From Gallionella sp. (GTDB taxonomy: Bacteria > Pseudomonadota > Gammaproteobacteria > Burkholderiales > Gallionellaceae), in NCBI GenBank assembly GCA_013043965.1, contig JABEVF010000014.1, positions 1 to 49,205 on the forward strand: a stretch of 49,205 nucleotides of DNA, in the 5' to 3' direction. Each line of letters opens with the position of its first letter. Position 1 is the first letter of the stretch. This document shows, in pieces, positions 1-8,557 of this stretch. Both the position numbers and the translations under genes were made by a program. The notes under the pieces were generated by a model. That model was not told where the DNA came from. It did no database searches and saw only the letters and a program-made list of their open reading frames with translations.

Positions 1-2043
1 AATCTGCGCAGCCTGGCCGGCCCAGTCCTGATTGTGATGATACTGGCGATGATGGTGTTGCCGTTGCCGCCATTTCTGCTGGATATACTGTTTACCTTCA
101 ATATCGCGATCGCCGTGATGGTGCTGCTGGTCAGCATGAACACGACGCGGGCGCTGGATTTCGCCGCCTTTCCCACCATCCTGCTGATCACCACCTTGCT
201 GCGCTTGTCGTTGAACGTCGCTTCGACCCGTGTCGTGTTACTGGAAGGGCACACCGGCCCCGATGCGGCGGGCAAGGTGATCGAATCGTTCGGCCATTTT
301 CTGGTTGGCGGCAACTATGCGGTCGGCATCGTGGTGTTCGCGATCCTGGTGGTGATCAACTTCGTGGTGATCACCAAAGGTGCGGGCCGGATCGCCGAAG
401 TCGGCGCGCGTTTCACGTTGGATGCGATGCCGGGCAAGCAGATGGCGATCGACGCCGACCTGAATGCCGGATTGATCGGTGAAGATGTCGCGCGCAAACG
501 CCGCGCCGAAATATCCCAGGAGGCGGATTTTTACGGGGCGATGGATGGAGCTTCCAAGTTCGTGCGCGGCGATGCCGTGGCCGGCATCATCATCCTGCTG
601 ATCAACATCATCGGCGGTTTGATCGTCGGTGTGCTTCAACATAACCTCGATATTGCCACGGCCGCGAAATACTATACCTTGCTGACCATAGGCGATGGTC
701 TGGTCGCCCAGATCCCGGCTCTGGTGATCTCCACGGCTGCCGGTATGGTGGTAAGCCGGGTGTCCAGCGATGAAAACATAGGCCAGCAACTGGTCGGGCA
801 GTTGTTCAAGCAGCCGCAGATCATCATGTTGACCGGTGCGATCATCGGCATGATGGGAATGATACCCGGCATGCCGCATTTCGCTTTCTTGTCACTGGCC
901 GGGGCGATGGCATGGTTGGCATATTACCTGTCCCAAAAAAGCGAAAAAATCGCCAAACAGGAGCAGGCCGAGGTGCTGCCGCTGTCGATGACGGAGAGCA
1001 ACGATGCGAGTTGGGAGGATGTCGCGCAAGTGGATGTGCTGGGTATGGAAGTCGGCTATCGCCTCATCGTGCTGGTGGACAAGGCGCAAGATGGTGACTT
1101 GCTGCGCCGCATCAAAGGGATACGCAAGAAATTCACCCAGGACATCGGTTTCCTGCCGCCCGCCGTACACATACGCGACAATCTGGAACTGCGTCCCAAC
1201 GGTTACCGCATCACGCTCAAAGGCGTGGAAGTCGGCAGCGGCGAGTCCTACCCCAACCTGTTCCTGGCCATCAATCCGGGCAAGGTTTCCGGTGAGCTGG
1301 CTGGCACACAGACACGCGATCCGGCCTTCGGTCTGCCCGCGGTATGGATAGACGGCCAGTTACGCGATCAAGCGCAGGTCATGGGTTACACCGTGGTCGA
1401 TCCCGGAACGGTGGTCGCGACCCATTTGAGCCACATCATCAACACCCAGGCTTCGCAGTTGCTGGGGCGGCAGGAAGTGCAACAATTGCTCGATCATCTC
1501 GGCAAGGTCGCGCCCAAACTCGCCGAGGATCTGGTACCCAAGGCGCTGCCGCTCGGCACGGTGCAAAAGGTGTTGCAGAACCTGCTGGACGAAGGCATGC
1601 ACATACGCGATATGCGCACCATCGTCGAGACGCTGGCGGAGAATGCCGCGCGAACACAGGATGCCTACCAGCTCACTGGCCTGGTCCGCGTCGCACTCGG
1701 TCCGGCCATCGTGCAGCAGTTTTATCCCGCCGCGCAAGAGCTACAGGTGATAGGCATGGACAAAGAGCTGGAGTACATCCTGATCCAGGCGATGCAATCC
1801 AGCCATGAGGGCATCGGTATCGAGCCGGGGCTGGCCGATACCGTGTTGCGCGAGACTCGCGCCGCCGCACAGGCACAAGAGCAATTGGGATTGCCAACGG
1901 TATTGTTGGTTCCCGCGCAACTGCGCGATCTGCTGGCGCGTTTCTTGAAGCGTGCCGTGCCGCAATTGCGGGTGATTTCGCACGATGAGATACCGGACTT
2001 CAAGACGATACGAGTCACCGCAACAGTAGGAGGCAGAGCATGA
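1..2043 (+). CDS. flhA: Flagellar export gate protein FlhA (5' end cut by window)
   Basis: FlhA is the large subunit of the flagellar type III export gate in the inner membrane; its cytoplasmic ring receives chaperone-substrate complexes and couples export to proton flow. The frame is open from base 1, so the true start lies outside the window; 680 residues are present against roughly 690-700 for the family, so only the extreme N-terminus is missing. The first ~310 residues are hydrophobic membrane segments, with the family loop RIAEVGARFTLDAMPGKQ near residues 130-147. The rest is the soluble domain, beginning after the charged linker SEKIAKQEQ. The stop codon overlaps the flhF start (ATGA), indicating translational coupling. 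flhB would be expected just upstream. Confidence 0.97.
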   Translation, partial: NLRSLAGPVLIVMILAMMVLPLPPFLLDILFTFNIAIAVMVLLVSMNTTRALDFAAFPTILLITTLLRLSLNVASTRVVLLEGHTGPDAAGKVIESFGHFLVGGNYAVGIVVFAILVVINFVVITKGAGRIAEVGARFTLDAMPGKQMAIDADLNAGLIGEDVARKRRAEISQEADFYGAMDGASKFVRGDAVAGIIILLINIIGGLIVGVLQHNLDIATAAKYYTLLTIGDGLVAQIPALVISTAAGMVVSRVSSDENIGQQLVGQLFKQPQIIMLTGAIIGMMGMIPGMPHFAFLSLAGAMAWLAYYLSQKSEKIAKQEQAEVLPLSMTESNDASWEDVAQVDVLGMEVGYRLIVLVDKAQDGDLLRRIKGIRKKFTQDIGFLPPAVHIRDNLELRPNGYRITLKGVEVGSGESYPNLFLAINPGKVSGELAGTQTRDPAFGLPAVWIDGQLRDQAQVMGYTVVDPGTVVATHLSHIINTQASQLLGRQEVQQLLDHLGKVAPKLAEDLVPKALPLGTVQKVLQNLLDEGMHIRDMRTIVETLAENAARTQDAYQLTGLVRVALGPAIVQQFYPAAQELQVIGMDKELEYILIQAMQSSHEGIGIEPGLADTVLRETRAAAQAQEQLGLPTVLLVPAQLRDLLARFLKRAVPQLRVISHDEIPDFKTIRVTATVGGRA

Positions 2044-3284
2044 GCGTCAGAAAATTCATCGCCCCGACAGCACGTCAGGCACTGCGTGAGATCCGCAACG
2101 AACTGGGCGAAGACGCGGTCATCCTGTCCAACCGCAGCACCGAACAAGGGGTCGAGATCCTCGCTTTGGGGAATGAGGATATCGCACGGATGACGGGAAA
2201 ATTCGCCGCGTCGACCGGGCGACCCGCCATGCCGGAAGTTCAAGCGCAATTGGTCAAAACTGTCGTGCCGCCCACAGCGGGCAACGAGGATATTCTGGGC
2301 GAGATCAAATCCATGCACAGCATGTTGCAGCAGCAGATCTCCGCCATGTCATGGAACGATGTGCAGCGGGCCGACCCGCAGCGGGCCGGGTTGTTGCGCA
2401 GAATGCTCAACGCGGGATTCAGCGCCCTGCTGGCGGGGCAGCTGATGGACAAAATGCCGCCCGGAAAAGAGCAGGGTGAGTCGTGGATAAAACAAGTATT
2501 GAAACGCAATTTGCGCGTCGCCGGGGAATCTGACGATATCGTGACCCAAGGCGGAGTCTACGCGCTGATCGGCCCGACCGGCGTGGGCAAGACCACCACC
2601 ACCGCGAAGCTGGCGGCGCGCGCGGTGGTGCGCTACGGCGCCGACAAAGTCGCCTTGCTGACGACGGACAGTTACCGGATCGGTGCCTACGAACAGCTCA
2701 AGATCTACGGCAAGATACTCGGCGTGGCGGTGCATGCGGTGAAAGATACCGACGATCTGCGCCTGACGCTGTCCGCCTTGCGCCATAAGCATCTGGTGTT
2801 GATCGATACCGTGGGCATGGGGCAGCGCGATGAACGCGTGGCCGATCAAAATGAGATGTTCGATGCGGCCGGTGTGAAACGACTGTTGCTGTTGAACTCG
2901 ACCAGTTCGGGCGACACGCTGGAAGATGTAGTGCGCATGTATCACAGCAAGCAAGTCACCGGTTGCATCGCCACCAAGCTGGATGAGGCGGTCAATCTGG
3001 GCGCGGTGCTGGATGTGGCGGTCCGCCATCGGTTGGTGATGCACTACATGGCGAATGGACAGCGTGTCCCGGAAGATTTGCATCCAGCCAATCTGGATTA
3101 CCTGTTGCATCGCGCCATCAAACCCGCCGGGCAGATGACAGCCTTTACCATCCATGAACTGGATTTCCCAATCCTGATGGCGGGGGGCGGGGCCAATTCT
3201 GCCCCGTCTTCGGCTGGAGGCGGATCGCCTGCCTTTGCGGGAAAATCCGCCATGGCGGAAAGCGGGGTGGGATATGCGTTCTGA
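2040..3284 (+). CDS. flhF: Flagellar SRP-like GTPase FlhF
   Basis: FlhF is an SRP-family GTPase that marks the cell pole where the flagellum is assembled. The 414-residue protein has the basic N-terminal B domain (MSVRKFIAPTARQALREI), a variable linker, and a C-terminal NG domain. Visible GTPase motifs are the P-loop GPTGVGKT at residues 178-185, DTVGMGQRD from about residue 256 and TKLDE from about residue 312. Length is normal for the family. The start overlaps the flhA stop as ATGA, and the 3' end overlaps flhG. The C-terminal ~30 residues are Gly/Ala/Ser-rich and look disordered. With FlhG next to it, this points to spatial and numerical control of polar flagella. Confidence 0.96.
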   Translation: MSVRKFIAPTARQALREIRNELGEDAVILSNRSTEQGVEILALGNEDIARMTGKFAASTGRPAMPEVQAQLVKTVVPPTAGNEDILGEIKSMHSMLQQQISAMSWNDVQRADPQRAGLLRRMLNAGFSALLAGQLMDKMPPGKEQGESWIKQVLKRNLRVAGESDDIVTQGGVYALIGPTGVGKTTTTAKLAARAVVRYGADKVALLTTDSYRIGAYEQLKIYGKILGVAVHAVKDTDDLRLTLSALRHKHLVLIDTVGMGQRDERVADQNEMFDAAGVKRLLLLNSTSSGDTLEDVVRMYHSKQVTGCIATKLDEAVNLGAVLDVAVRHRLVMHYMANGQRVPEDLHPANLDYLLHRAIKPAGQMTAFTIHELDFPILMAGGGANSAPSSAGGGSPAFAGKSAMAESGVGYAF

Positions 3285-4167
3285 ACACGGATGGGATCAG
3301 GCCGAGGGGTTGCGCCGCCTGCTGGTCGGCAACGAGACCCGGATCGTCACCGTCGTTGCAGGCAAGGCGGGGGTGGGTCGTACCAGCATGACGATTAATC
3401 TGGCTGCCGCGTTGGCGCGTTCGGGTAAGGATGTGCTGGTGCTGGACGAAAATCACGCGCCGAATAATCTGCTGGAGCGGTTGATGTTGTCTGCGCCGCG
3501 TGATCTCCTGGATGTTGCACAGGGGCGGTGTGCGGTGCAACAGGCCGTGCTGCGCGCGCAGGGTTTCACGATATTACCCGCGGCACGCGCCATGAGCGCG
3601 TTGAACCGGTTGCAGACGATCGAGCAACAACGACTGGAACAGGCACTCACCGAGGCGAGCACCGGGGTGGACGTGATGCTGGTCGATGCGTCGCTGCTGG
3701 CGAGCCCATCCGCGCCATCGTCGAGTTTGGCAACGGGTGTGTCATTGCTGGTGGTGGTGGATGCGACGGTGAGCGGCATCACCGAAAGCTATGCCCTGAT
3801 CAAACGGCTGGCCCTGGAGAATGCCAGGTTGCGTTTCGAGATCGTGGTGAACAGGGTCGCCGGCAGCCGGGAGGCGATGACCGTGTTCGATAATATGGCC
3901 GGGGTGGCGCGTCGTCATCTTGCCGCACGACTGGAATATTTTGGCTATATCCCGCTCGATGAAAAACTCAAACGCGCCACCCAGTTGGGCAGGCCCGTGG
4001 TGGAAGCTTTTCCGGCTTCATTGTCCGCCCAGGCTTATGCGGGATTGGCGCAGCGGTTCCTGCACCTGCCGATCGAGCAGAGCGAACCGGCCGGCGGCAT
4101 TTCGTCGATGATGCAAAACCTGATGAAGCAGATGCGCAGCGGGAAAATGGTACAAGTGGTGAACTAG
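3274..4167 (+). CDS. flhG: MinD-like ATPase FlhG (flagellar number regulator)
   Basis: FlhG (FleN/YlxH) is a MinD/ParA-type ATPase that limits flagellar number, classically by stimulating FlhF GTPase. I chose ATG 3274 (297 residues), which overlaps the flhF end by 11 bp and is preceded by a G-rich ribosome site. An in-frame TTG at 3235 would add 13 residues that do not look like the family. The Walker A segment at residues 30-37 reads GKAGVGRT, where the family usually has GKGGVGKT: both the second glycine of the deviant motif and the P-loop lysine are changed. The usual aspartate-rich LLDAD segment reads VLDENHAPNNL. The C-terminus ends in a basic, hydrophobic stretch (MMQNLMKQMRSGKMVQ) that could be a membrane-binding amphipathic helix. 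Family membership is clear; ATPase activity is uncertain. Confidence 0.92.
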   Translation: MRSEHGWDQAEGLRRLLVGNETRIVTVVAGKAGVGRTSMTINLAAALARSGKDVLVLDENHAPNNLLERLMLSAPRDLLDVAQGRCAVQQAVLRAQGFTILPAARAMSALNRLQTIEQQRLEQALTEASTGVDVMLVDASLLASPSAPSSSLATGVSLLVVVDATVSGITESYALIKRLALENARLRFEIVVNRVAGSREAMTVFDNMAGVARRHLAARLEYFGYIPLDEKLKRATQLGRPVVEAFPASLSAQAYAGLAQRFLHLPIEQSEPAGGISSMMQNLMKQMRSGKMVQVVN

Positions 4168-4170
4168 AGC

Positions 4171-4890
4171 ATGTATACCGTTAACGGATTAAAAGACAAG
4201 AACTACTGCCTGCGACAATATGCGCCGCTGGTGAAAAGGCTCGCGCATCAGCTGATGACCAGGCTGCCCTATAGCGTGCAGATCGATGACATCATCCAGG
4301 CGGGCATGATCGGGTTGCTGGATGCGGCGAGCCGTTATGATGACCTGCACGGCGCGCAGTTTGAGACCTATGCCACACAGCGTATCCGGGGGGCGATGCT
4401 CGATGAGTTGCGCCAGGCAGATTGGCTGCCACGCAGTTTGCGCCGCGATATGCGCCATATCGAAGTGGCCATCAGCCGTTTGCAACAAAAGCTGGGCAGG
4501 CCGCCGAACGAAACCGAGATCGCCAAAGAGATGAATATCCCGCTGGATGAATATCAGCAGAAGCTGCAGGAAGCGCGCGGTGCGCAGCTGGTGTATTACG
4601 AGGACTTTCACGATGAGGGCGAGCAGGATTTCTTCGAGAAATTCACATCCGGTCACGATGTCGACCCGATGGACATTTTGCAGGATGAGCGTTTCAGGGG
4701 GGAATTGATGCATGCGATCGAGAACTTGCCCGAACGCGAATGCATGTTGATGGGCATGCTCTACGAGCAGGAGATGAATCTGCGCGAGATCGGCGTGGTT
4801 CTGGGCGTGAGCGAATCGCGCGTTTCACAGCTGCACAGTCAGGCGGTGGCGCGCCTGCGTAGCGCATTGAAGGGCCATACCAATGGATAG
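4171..4890 (+). CDS. fliA: RNA polymerase sigma-28 factor FliA
   Basis: FliA is the flagellar sigma factor that directs late gene transcription and is held inactive by FlgM until the hook is finished. The 239-residue protein has sigma region 2 (about residues 12-88, with DDIIQAGMIGLLDAASRYD and the QRIRGAMLDELR segment), region 3 in the middle and a C-terminal region 4 helix-turn-helix (LREIGVVLGVSESRVSQLHS). Length matches the family. It follows flhG by 3 bp and overlaps motC by 8 bp, so it sits inside the flhAFG operon. Candidate target promoters in this window are before flgM, flgK and fliC. Confidence 0.97.
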   Translation: MYTVNGLKDKNYCLRQYAPLVKRLAHQLMTRLPYSVQIDDIIQAGMIGLLDAASRYDDLHGAQFETYATQRIRGAMLDELRQADWLPRSLRRDMRHIEVAISRLQQKLGRPPNETEIAKEMNIPLDEYQQKLQEARGAQLVYYEDFHDEGEQDFFEKFTSGHDVDPMDILQDERFRGELMHAIENLPERECMLMGMLYEQEMNLREIGVVLGVSESRVSQLHSQAVARLRSALKGHTNG

Positions 4891-5623
4891 GCTTACTCTG
4901 CTGGGGTTGTTGATCGGCTTGGCCGGCATCATGACCGGACAGCTATTGGAAGGCGGCGGTCTTGCTATCCTGTTTCAGGGAACCGCTTTTCTGATTGTGT
5001 TCGGCGGAACGCTAGGCGCGGTGATGGTGCAATGCCCGATGAAGGTATTCACCACGGCGATCCGGATGGGGGGGTGGGTCTTCGTCGAGCCCAAGTTGAA
5101 CGGTATTGGGTTGGTCAGCCAGTTGACCGAATGGAGCGCGTTGTCGCGCAGGTCCGGGATACTGGCTTTGGAAGCGCATATCCCCAGCATCAGCGACCCG
5201 TTCCTGAGCAAAGGGTTGCAGCTCCTGGTGGATGGGGCAAGCCCCGAAAAGATCCGCGAAGTGATGGACGTGGACATACACAGATGGGAGCAATTGCGCT
5301 GGCAGTCGGCACGCGTCTGGGAGGCGGCAGGCGGCTATTCTCCCACCATAGGTATCATCGGTGCGGTACTGGGTCTGATGCATGTCATGCAGAACCTTGC
5401 TGAACCGAGCAAATTGGGCGCGGGTATCGCGGTGGCATTCGTGGCGACGATATATGGCGTGGCCTTCGCCAACCTGTTCTTTCTGCCGGTGGCGAATAAG
5501 CTCAAAGCCATCATCATGCGCCAGGCGGATATATACGAGATGATCGTCGACGGCCTGGTGGCTATCGCCAGCGGTGAGAACCCGCGTCTGGTCGAGCTTA
5601 AATTGCAAGGTTATATCGAATAG
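4883..5623 (+). CDS. motC: Flagellar motor stator protein MotC (MotA family)
   Basis: This is a MotA-type stator subunit with four transmembrane helices that transmits torque to FliG. In 246 residues the N-terminus is a membrane segment (MDRLTLLGLLIGLAGIMTGQ), there is a large cytoplasmic loop, and the conserved stretch YSPTIGIIGAVLGLMHVMQN marks the third helix at about residues 151-170. Helix 4 (GIAVAFVATIYGVAFANLFF) follows. Position right after fliA and before a MotB-like gene is the layout called motC-motD in Pseudomonas and in many betaproteobacteria. Whether another motAB pair exists cannot be judged from this window. Confidence 0.93.
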   Translation: MDRLTLLGLLIGLAGIMTGQLLEGGGLAILFQGTAFLIVFGGTLGAVMVQCPMKVFTTAIRMGGWVFVEPKLNGIGLVSQLTEWSALSRRSGILALEAHIPSISDPFLSKGLQLLVDGASPEKIREVMDVDIHRWEQLRWQSARVWEAAGGYSPTIGIIGAVLGLMHVMQNLAEPSKLGAGIAVAFVATIYGVAFANLFFLPVANKLKAIIMRQADIYEMIVDGLVAIASGENPRLVELKLQGYIE

Positions 5624-5624
5624 C

Positions 5625-6389
5625 ATGGCACGCCGGAAGAAACGCATCGAGCATAGCAACCCGGATCGCTGGCTGATTTCCTATGCGGATTTCATCACGT
5701 TGCTGTTTGCGGTCTTCGTGGTGATGTACTCCATCTCTTCGGTGAACGAGTCAAAGTACAAGCTGTTCAGCGATTCGTTGAGTATCGCGTTCACCAGCCA
5801 ACCCAGTTCGGCTTCAGCCACGGTCATTCCGAACAAGCAGGAGCAGATGCTCAAGGCTTTGGTGGACAGGCGCACCGCGCGTCTCGGCGAGCAGCAGCGC
5901 AAGCTGCAGGAGCGGACCAAGGCTATAGCCGATGGCCTGAACCAGGTCATGGCAGCGATGGTCGCGCAAGGTTTGGTCAGCGTGAATCAAACCAAACGCG
6001 GTGTCGTGATCGACATCAGTGCGAGTTCCTTATTCAGGCCGGGTGAGGCGGAGTTGCAACCCGCAGCGGCGGAGGTGCTGCATCGGGTGGCTATCGTGTT
6101 GAGCCGGGAAGATCAGGCTATCGAAGTCGAGGGCCACACGGATGATGTGCCGATCAGCACGCCGTTGTTCCCGTCCAATTGGGAGTTGTCCTCGGCGCGG
6201 GCCAGCAGCGTGGTGCGGATGTTGATCGATCATGGTGTGCCCGCGCAGCGTCTGTCAGCAGTCGGTATGGCATCGAATCAACCGGTGGTGCCCAATGACA
6301 GCCCCGAGCATCGTGCCAAAAACCGGCGCGTCAGCATTACGGTACTGTCTCCCGATACCGAGCATATCAACCTTCCGGCACCTCCCTAA
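5625..6389 (+). CDS. motD: Flagellar motor stator protein MotD (MotB family)
   Basis: MotD is the MotB-type stator subunit that anchors the stator to peptidoglycan and carries the ion-conducting aspartate. ATG 5625 gives 254 residues with the typical basic start MARRKKRIEHSNPDRWLISY. An in-frame upstream start lies inside motC and is rejected. One transmembrane helix (about residues 17-36) contains the expected Asp22 (SYADF). A linker rich in Gln and Arg follows. The C-terminal OmpA-like domain shows VEGHTDDVPI and NRRVSITV, the peptidoglycan-binding signatures. The gene lies 1 bp after motC and ends only 3 bp from the convergent flgN stop. Confidence 0.94.
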   Translation: MARRKKRIEHSNPDRWLISYADFITLLFAVFVVMYSISSVNESKYKLFSDSLSIAFTSQPSSASATVIPNKQEQMLKALVDRRTARLGEQQRKLQERTKAIADGLNQVMAAMVAQGLVSVNQTKRGVVIDISASSLFRPGEAELQPAAAEVLHRVAIVLSREDQAIEVEGHTDDVPISTPLFPSNWELSSARASSVVRMLIDHGVPAQRLSAVGMASNQPVVPNDSPEHRAKNRRVSITVLSPDTEHINLPAPP

Positions 6390-6392
6390 AGG

Positions 6393-6869
6393 CTAAGCGC
6401 TGGCTATCGGTTTGCCGCTGCTCGATGAAAAATCGGGTTGCCCATCCGGGCCGTACAGGTTAGCTTTGCTGGTGGCGTTGCCGAGTACCGTCAAAGCCTG
6501 CTGGTTATAGCGCAGCTTCATCTGTATCAATTCGCCGCTGTTCTGGTTGAGTTGCCGTGCGCGCTCGGCCAGCCCACGGATTTCCTGCCAGATCGGCCAT
6601 GCTGTTTTGTTGTGTGTTTGCAGCCAAGTCTGGATGGCGGTCGCGCTGAGTTCGGGAAGGTTGTTCTTCAGCACGAGGTGGCGGGCTTCGATGAGTCCGG
6701 TCAATGCCAGCGCGCGAGCAGATTTTTGTTCGGCCAAGTCCAACAACTGGTCGCTGAGGTTTTCCACCAGGGCATGCTGTTCTCGTTCCAACAAGCCGAC
6801 GAAGTCGCGCAATCCGTTGCGTTCAGCCGTCAGAGAGGCGAGCATTTGTATGCCGATATCCTGATTCAA
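6393..6869 (-). CDS. flgN: Flagellar export chaperone FlgN
   Basis: FlgN is the cytoplasmic chaperone for the hook-filament junction proteins FlgK and FlgL. The 158-residue product is largely helical and charged, with the recognisable FlgN-type start (LTAERNGLRDFVGLLEREQHAL) and a helical C-terminal half (LRYNQQALTVLGN). Sequence conservation is always low in this family, so the assignment leans on the flgM neighbour 4 bp upstream and on size. Its substrates flgK and flgL are encoded in the same window. The stop is 3 bp from the convergent motD stop. Confidence 0.88.
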   Translation of the reverse strand: MNQDIGIQMLASLTAERNGLRDFVGLLEREQHALVENLSDQLLDLAEQKSARALALTGLIEARHLVLKNNLPELSATAIQTWLQTHNKTAWPIWQEIRGLAERARQLNQNSGELIQMKLRYNQQALTVLGNATSKANLYGPDGQPDFSSSSGKPIASA

Positions 6870-6873
6870 ACCC

Positions 6874-7188
6874 TTAACCCTTGTTGTTGCCGATCAACGC
6901 TTTGACTGTTTCCAGCAGCTTGTCGGCGACGACACCGGAATTCACCTGGAAACGTCCCTGGCTGATGGCTAGTTTGATCTCGTTCACCTTGTTAGCATCG
7001 ACGACGGGTGTGCCGGCCATACTGCTTTCCATGCTGTGCAGTTGTGTGGCCGTGGAACCCAGCGAAACACTGGTGCTGCCGGATTGCGATGGGGCCGCCG
7101 GCTGGCTGGTTTTGCTTGTGCCCGGGCGGGATGAATTTTCCCCCATGGGGCTGATCGGCAGCGGTTTGTTAGGTTTATCTATTTTCAC
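6874..7188 (-). CDS. flgM: Anti-sigma-28 factor FlgM
   Basis: FlgM binds FliA and is exported through the finished hook-basal body, releasing the sigma factor. The product has 104 residues: a disordered Ser/Thr/Pro-rich N-terminal half and the conserved sigma-binding C-terminal part (VDANKVNEIKLAISQGRFQV, residues 63-82, then helix VVADKLLETVKALI). A sigma-28-like promoter lies about 50 bp upstream of the start (7238-7264), so FlgM probably feeds back on its own synthesis. flgN follows after 4 bp and is likely co-transcribed. Confidence 0.95.
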   Translation of the reverse strand: MKIDKPNKPLPISPMGENSSRPGTSKTSQPAAPSQSGSTSVSLGSTATQLHSMESSMAGTPVVDANKVNEIKLAISQGRFQVNSGVVADKLLETVKALIGNNKG

Positions 7189-7237
7189 GTTGATCCTCTC
7201 AGTCTAATATTGCCTTTACCTCGGGCTGTTGACCTGT

Positions 7238-7264
7238 ATATCGGTATAAAAACGGAAAACTTTA
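7238..7264 (-). promoter_or_regulatory. Sigma-28 promoter of flgMN
   Basis: On the minus strand the -35 box TAAAGTTT (7257-7264) is followed by exactly 11 bases and then ACCGATAT (7238-7245). The textbook FliA site is TAAAGTTT-N11-GCCGATAA. This is a perfect -35 and a 6/8 match at -10. It faces flgM with a leader of about 45 bp. Confidence 0.85.
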
Positions 7265-7320
7265 GGGGGTAGTCGTCTTTATAGCGTATGTGCTTGGCGA
7301 GCACAACTGCGTGGCCAAGT

Positions 7321-7998
7321 TCAGGGTGCTATCTCAACTACGCCATTTGCCCGCGCCAGACCGCTCACGACCCCGCCGGCACTATTCCTGACCTTGACGA
7401 GTTGCCCCTCGCTGGCATTGCCCAGCGCCACTCCCTCGCTGCGAATACTGAATCTGCCGCCTTGCACAATCAGTTGCACGGGTTGTCCCTGCATCACGCT
7501 AAACGGTGGGCGCAGCATGTCTTCGCGCAGAACCTGTCCGGCACTGATGCCATAGCGCAGGACTTTGCCTATCACTTGTTTGGGGTCTGTTATCCCACCG
7601 GCCTGAGTGATTTCGACGGTCCGGGTGGAAAGGTCTTCTTTATGCAGCGCATACCCTGCGGGCAATTGCCGCGCGCTGACCAACAGGTCGAGGCTGATCT
7701 TGGTTTGTACCGGAACGAAGATAGTCCAGCCATGGCTTTCGGCGCAGCGCACACCGACCGAGGTTTTACCCAGTAACTGGCTACCAGACGGCAAAAAGGG
7801 TTCGAGCCTGTCGCACCGTGACAAAACCAGACGAGGATCTATTTCATCGACCTGATAGCTTGTCTTGCCAGGCAAGGCAGCGGTTTGTTGCTGCACGAAA
7901 GCGGCCACTGTATCGCGCAGTATCTGATGGTCTTGTGCGGCAGCCAAGACTTGCGTGCTTTGCACGGCCAGACAAAGGATCAGGAATAGTTTTCTCAT
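7321..7998 (-). CDS. flgA: P-ring assembly chaperone FlgA
   Basis: FlgA is the periplasmic chaperone for FlgI during P-ring formation. ATG 7998 gives 225 residues starting with a signal peptide (MRKLFLILCLAVQSTQVLA) and is preferred; ATG 8007 would add three residues. The C-terminal half is the SAF/ChapFlgA domain (RQLPAGYALHKEDLSTRTVE, then AGQVLREDMLRPP and GQPVQLIVQGGRFSI). It is divergent from flgB across 151 bp. The usual place beside flgB and flgMN supports the call. Confidence 0.94.
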   Translation of the reverse strand: MRKLFLILCLAVQSTQVLAAAQDHQILRDTVAAFVQQQTAALPGKTSYQVDEIDPRLVLSRCDRLEPFLPSGSQLLGKTSVGVRCAESHGWTIFVPVQTKISLDLLVSARQLPAGYALHKEDLSTRTVEITQAGGITDPKQVIGKVLRYGISAGQVLREDMLRPPFSVMQGQPVQLIVQGGRFSIRSEGVALGNASEGQLVKVRNSAGGVVSGLARANGVVEIAP

Positions 7999-8149
7999 AG
8001 CCTGCATTGTGCGTTGCGGTGCGCCTAAAAGGAAGGGGTGGAGAGCCCGGAATTGAAGCAGGAATTGGCCTTTATTCGGCAGATAAAAAAAATATCCGCG
8101 CCGTAGTATGCCACCTGAGTGAGTAGCAGCAGGTGGACAGGAGGGCAAG
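7999..8149. promoter_or_regulatory. Divergent flgA / flgB promoter region
   Basis: The 151 bp between two divergent starts must hold promoters for flgA and for the long flgB-J run. An A-tract (GATA then seven A then TATC) lies at about 8081-8096. A GG-N10-GC pair at 8067-8080 recalls a sigma-54 core but fails at the flanking consensus positions. A good ribosome site (AGGAGG) precedes flgB. I could not identify a convincing promoter. Confidence 0.4.
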
Positions 8150-8554
8150 ATGATCAACAAGTTGGATGATGCATTGCGTTTCCAGCAGACGGTATTGAAT
8201 CTAAGGACGACACGCCAAGAGTTGCTGGCTTCCAATATCGCGAATGCCGATACGCCCAATTATAAGGCAAGGGACATCGATTTTGCGGGTGCATTGCAGA
8301 AGGCACTCTCCGGGACCTCAGCGACATTGCCGGTGGCGCAAACCTCGGTGTCGCATCTGGGTGGTTCGGCCAGTGATTCGAGCATGGGCTCACCCGCGAT
8401 GTATCGCAGACCAGTGCAGCCGAGTGCGGATGGCAATACCGTGGATATGGATGTCGAGCGGGCCCAATTTGCCGATAACGCATTGCGCTACGAGACGAGT
8501 GTGAGATTCATCACCGACGACATCAAACAAATCATGCTTTCCATAACGGGGTAA
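8150..8554 (+). CDS. flgB: Flagellar proximal rod protein FlgB
   Basis: FlgB is a proximal rod subunit of the basal body, exported by the flagellar apparatus. The 134-residue protein has the axial-family N-terminus with the rod motif LLASNIANADTPNYKARDIDF (about residues 25-45) and the matching C-terminal helix (NALRYETSVRFITDDIKQIM). It opens the flgBCDEFGHIJ run and is followed by flgC after 3 bp. Confidence 0.96.
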   Translation: MINKLDDALRFQQTVLNLRTTRQELLASNIANADTPNYKARDIDFAGALQKALSGTSATLPVAQTSVSHLGGSASDSSMGSPAMYRRPVQPSADGNTVDMDVERAQFADNALRYETSVRFITDDIKQIMLSITG

Positions 8555-8557
8555 ACC

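Noticed and set aside
238-879. Long open frame opposite flhA
   Set aside because: It lies wholly antisense to clear FlhA coding sequence, has no family features and a His/Asp/Gln-rich composition typical of reverse-frame shadows.
2349-3155. Long open frame opposite flhF
   Set aside because: Antisense to the conserved GTPase domain; composition (very His/Gln-rich) is that of a shadow frame.
3235-3273. TTG start giving a longer FlhG
   Set aside because: The added 13 residues do not resemble FlhG N-termini and the ATG at 3274 has a better ribosome-site context.
7293-7319. CTTGGC/GCCAAG inverted repeat after flgA as a terminator
   Set aside because: Only six pairs with a 15-base loop, an alternative competing stem in the same place and no U-run; too weak to annotate.
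8066-8081. GG-N10-GC element before flgB as a sigma-54 promoter
   Set aside because: Only the GG and GC cores fit; the conserved CAC after TGG and TT before GC are missing, and such a pair is frequent by chance.
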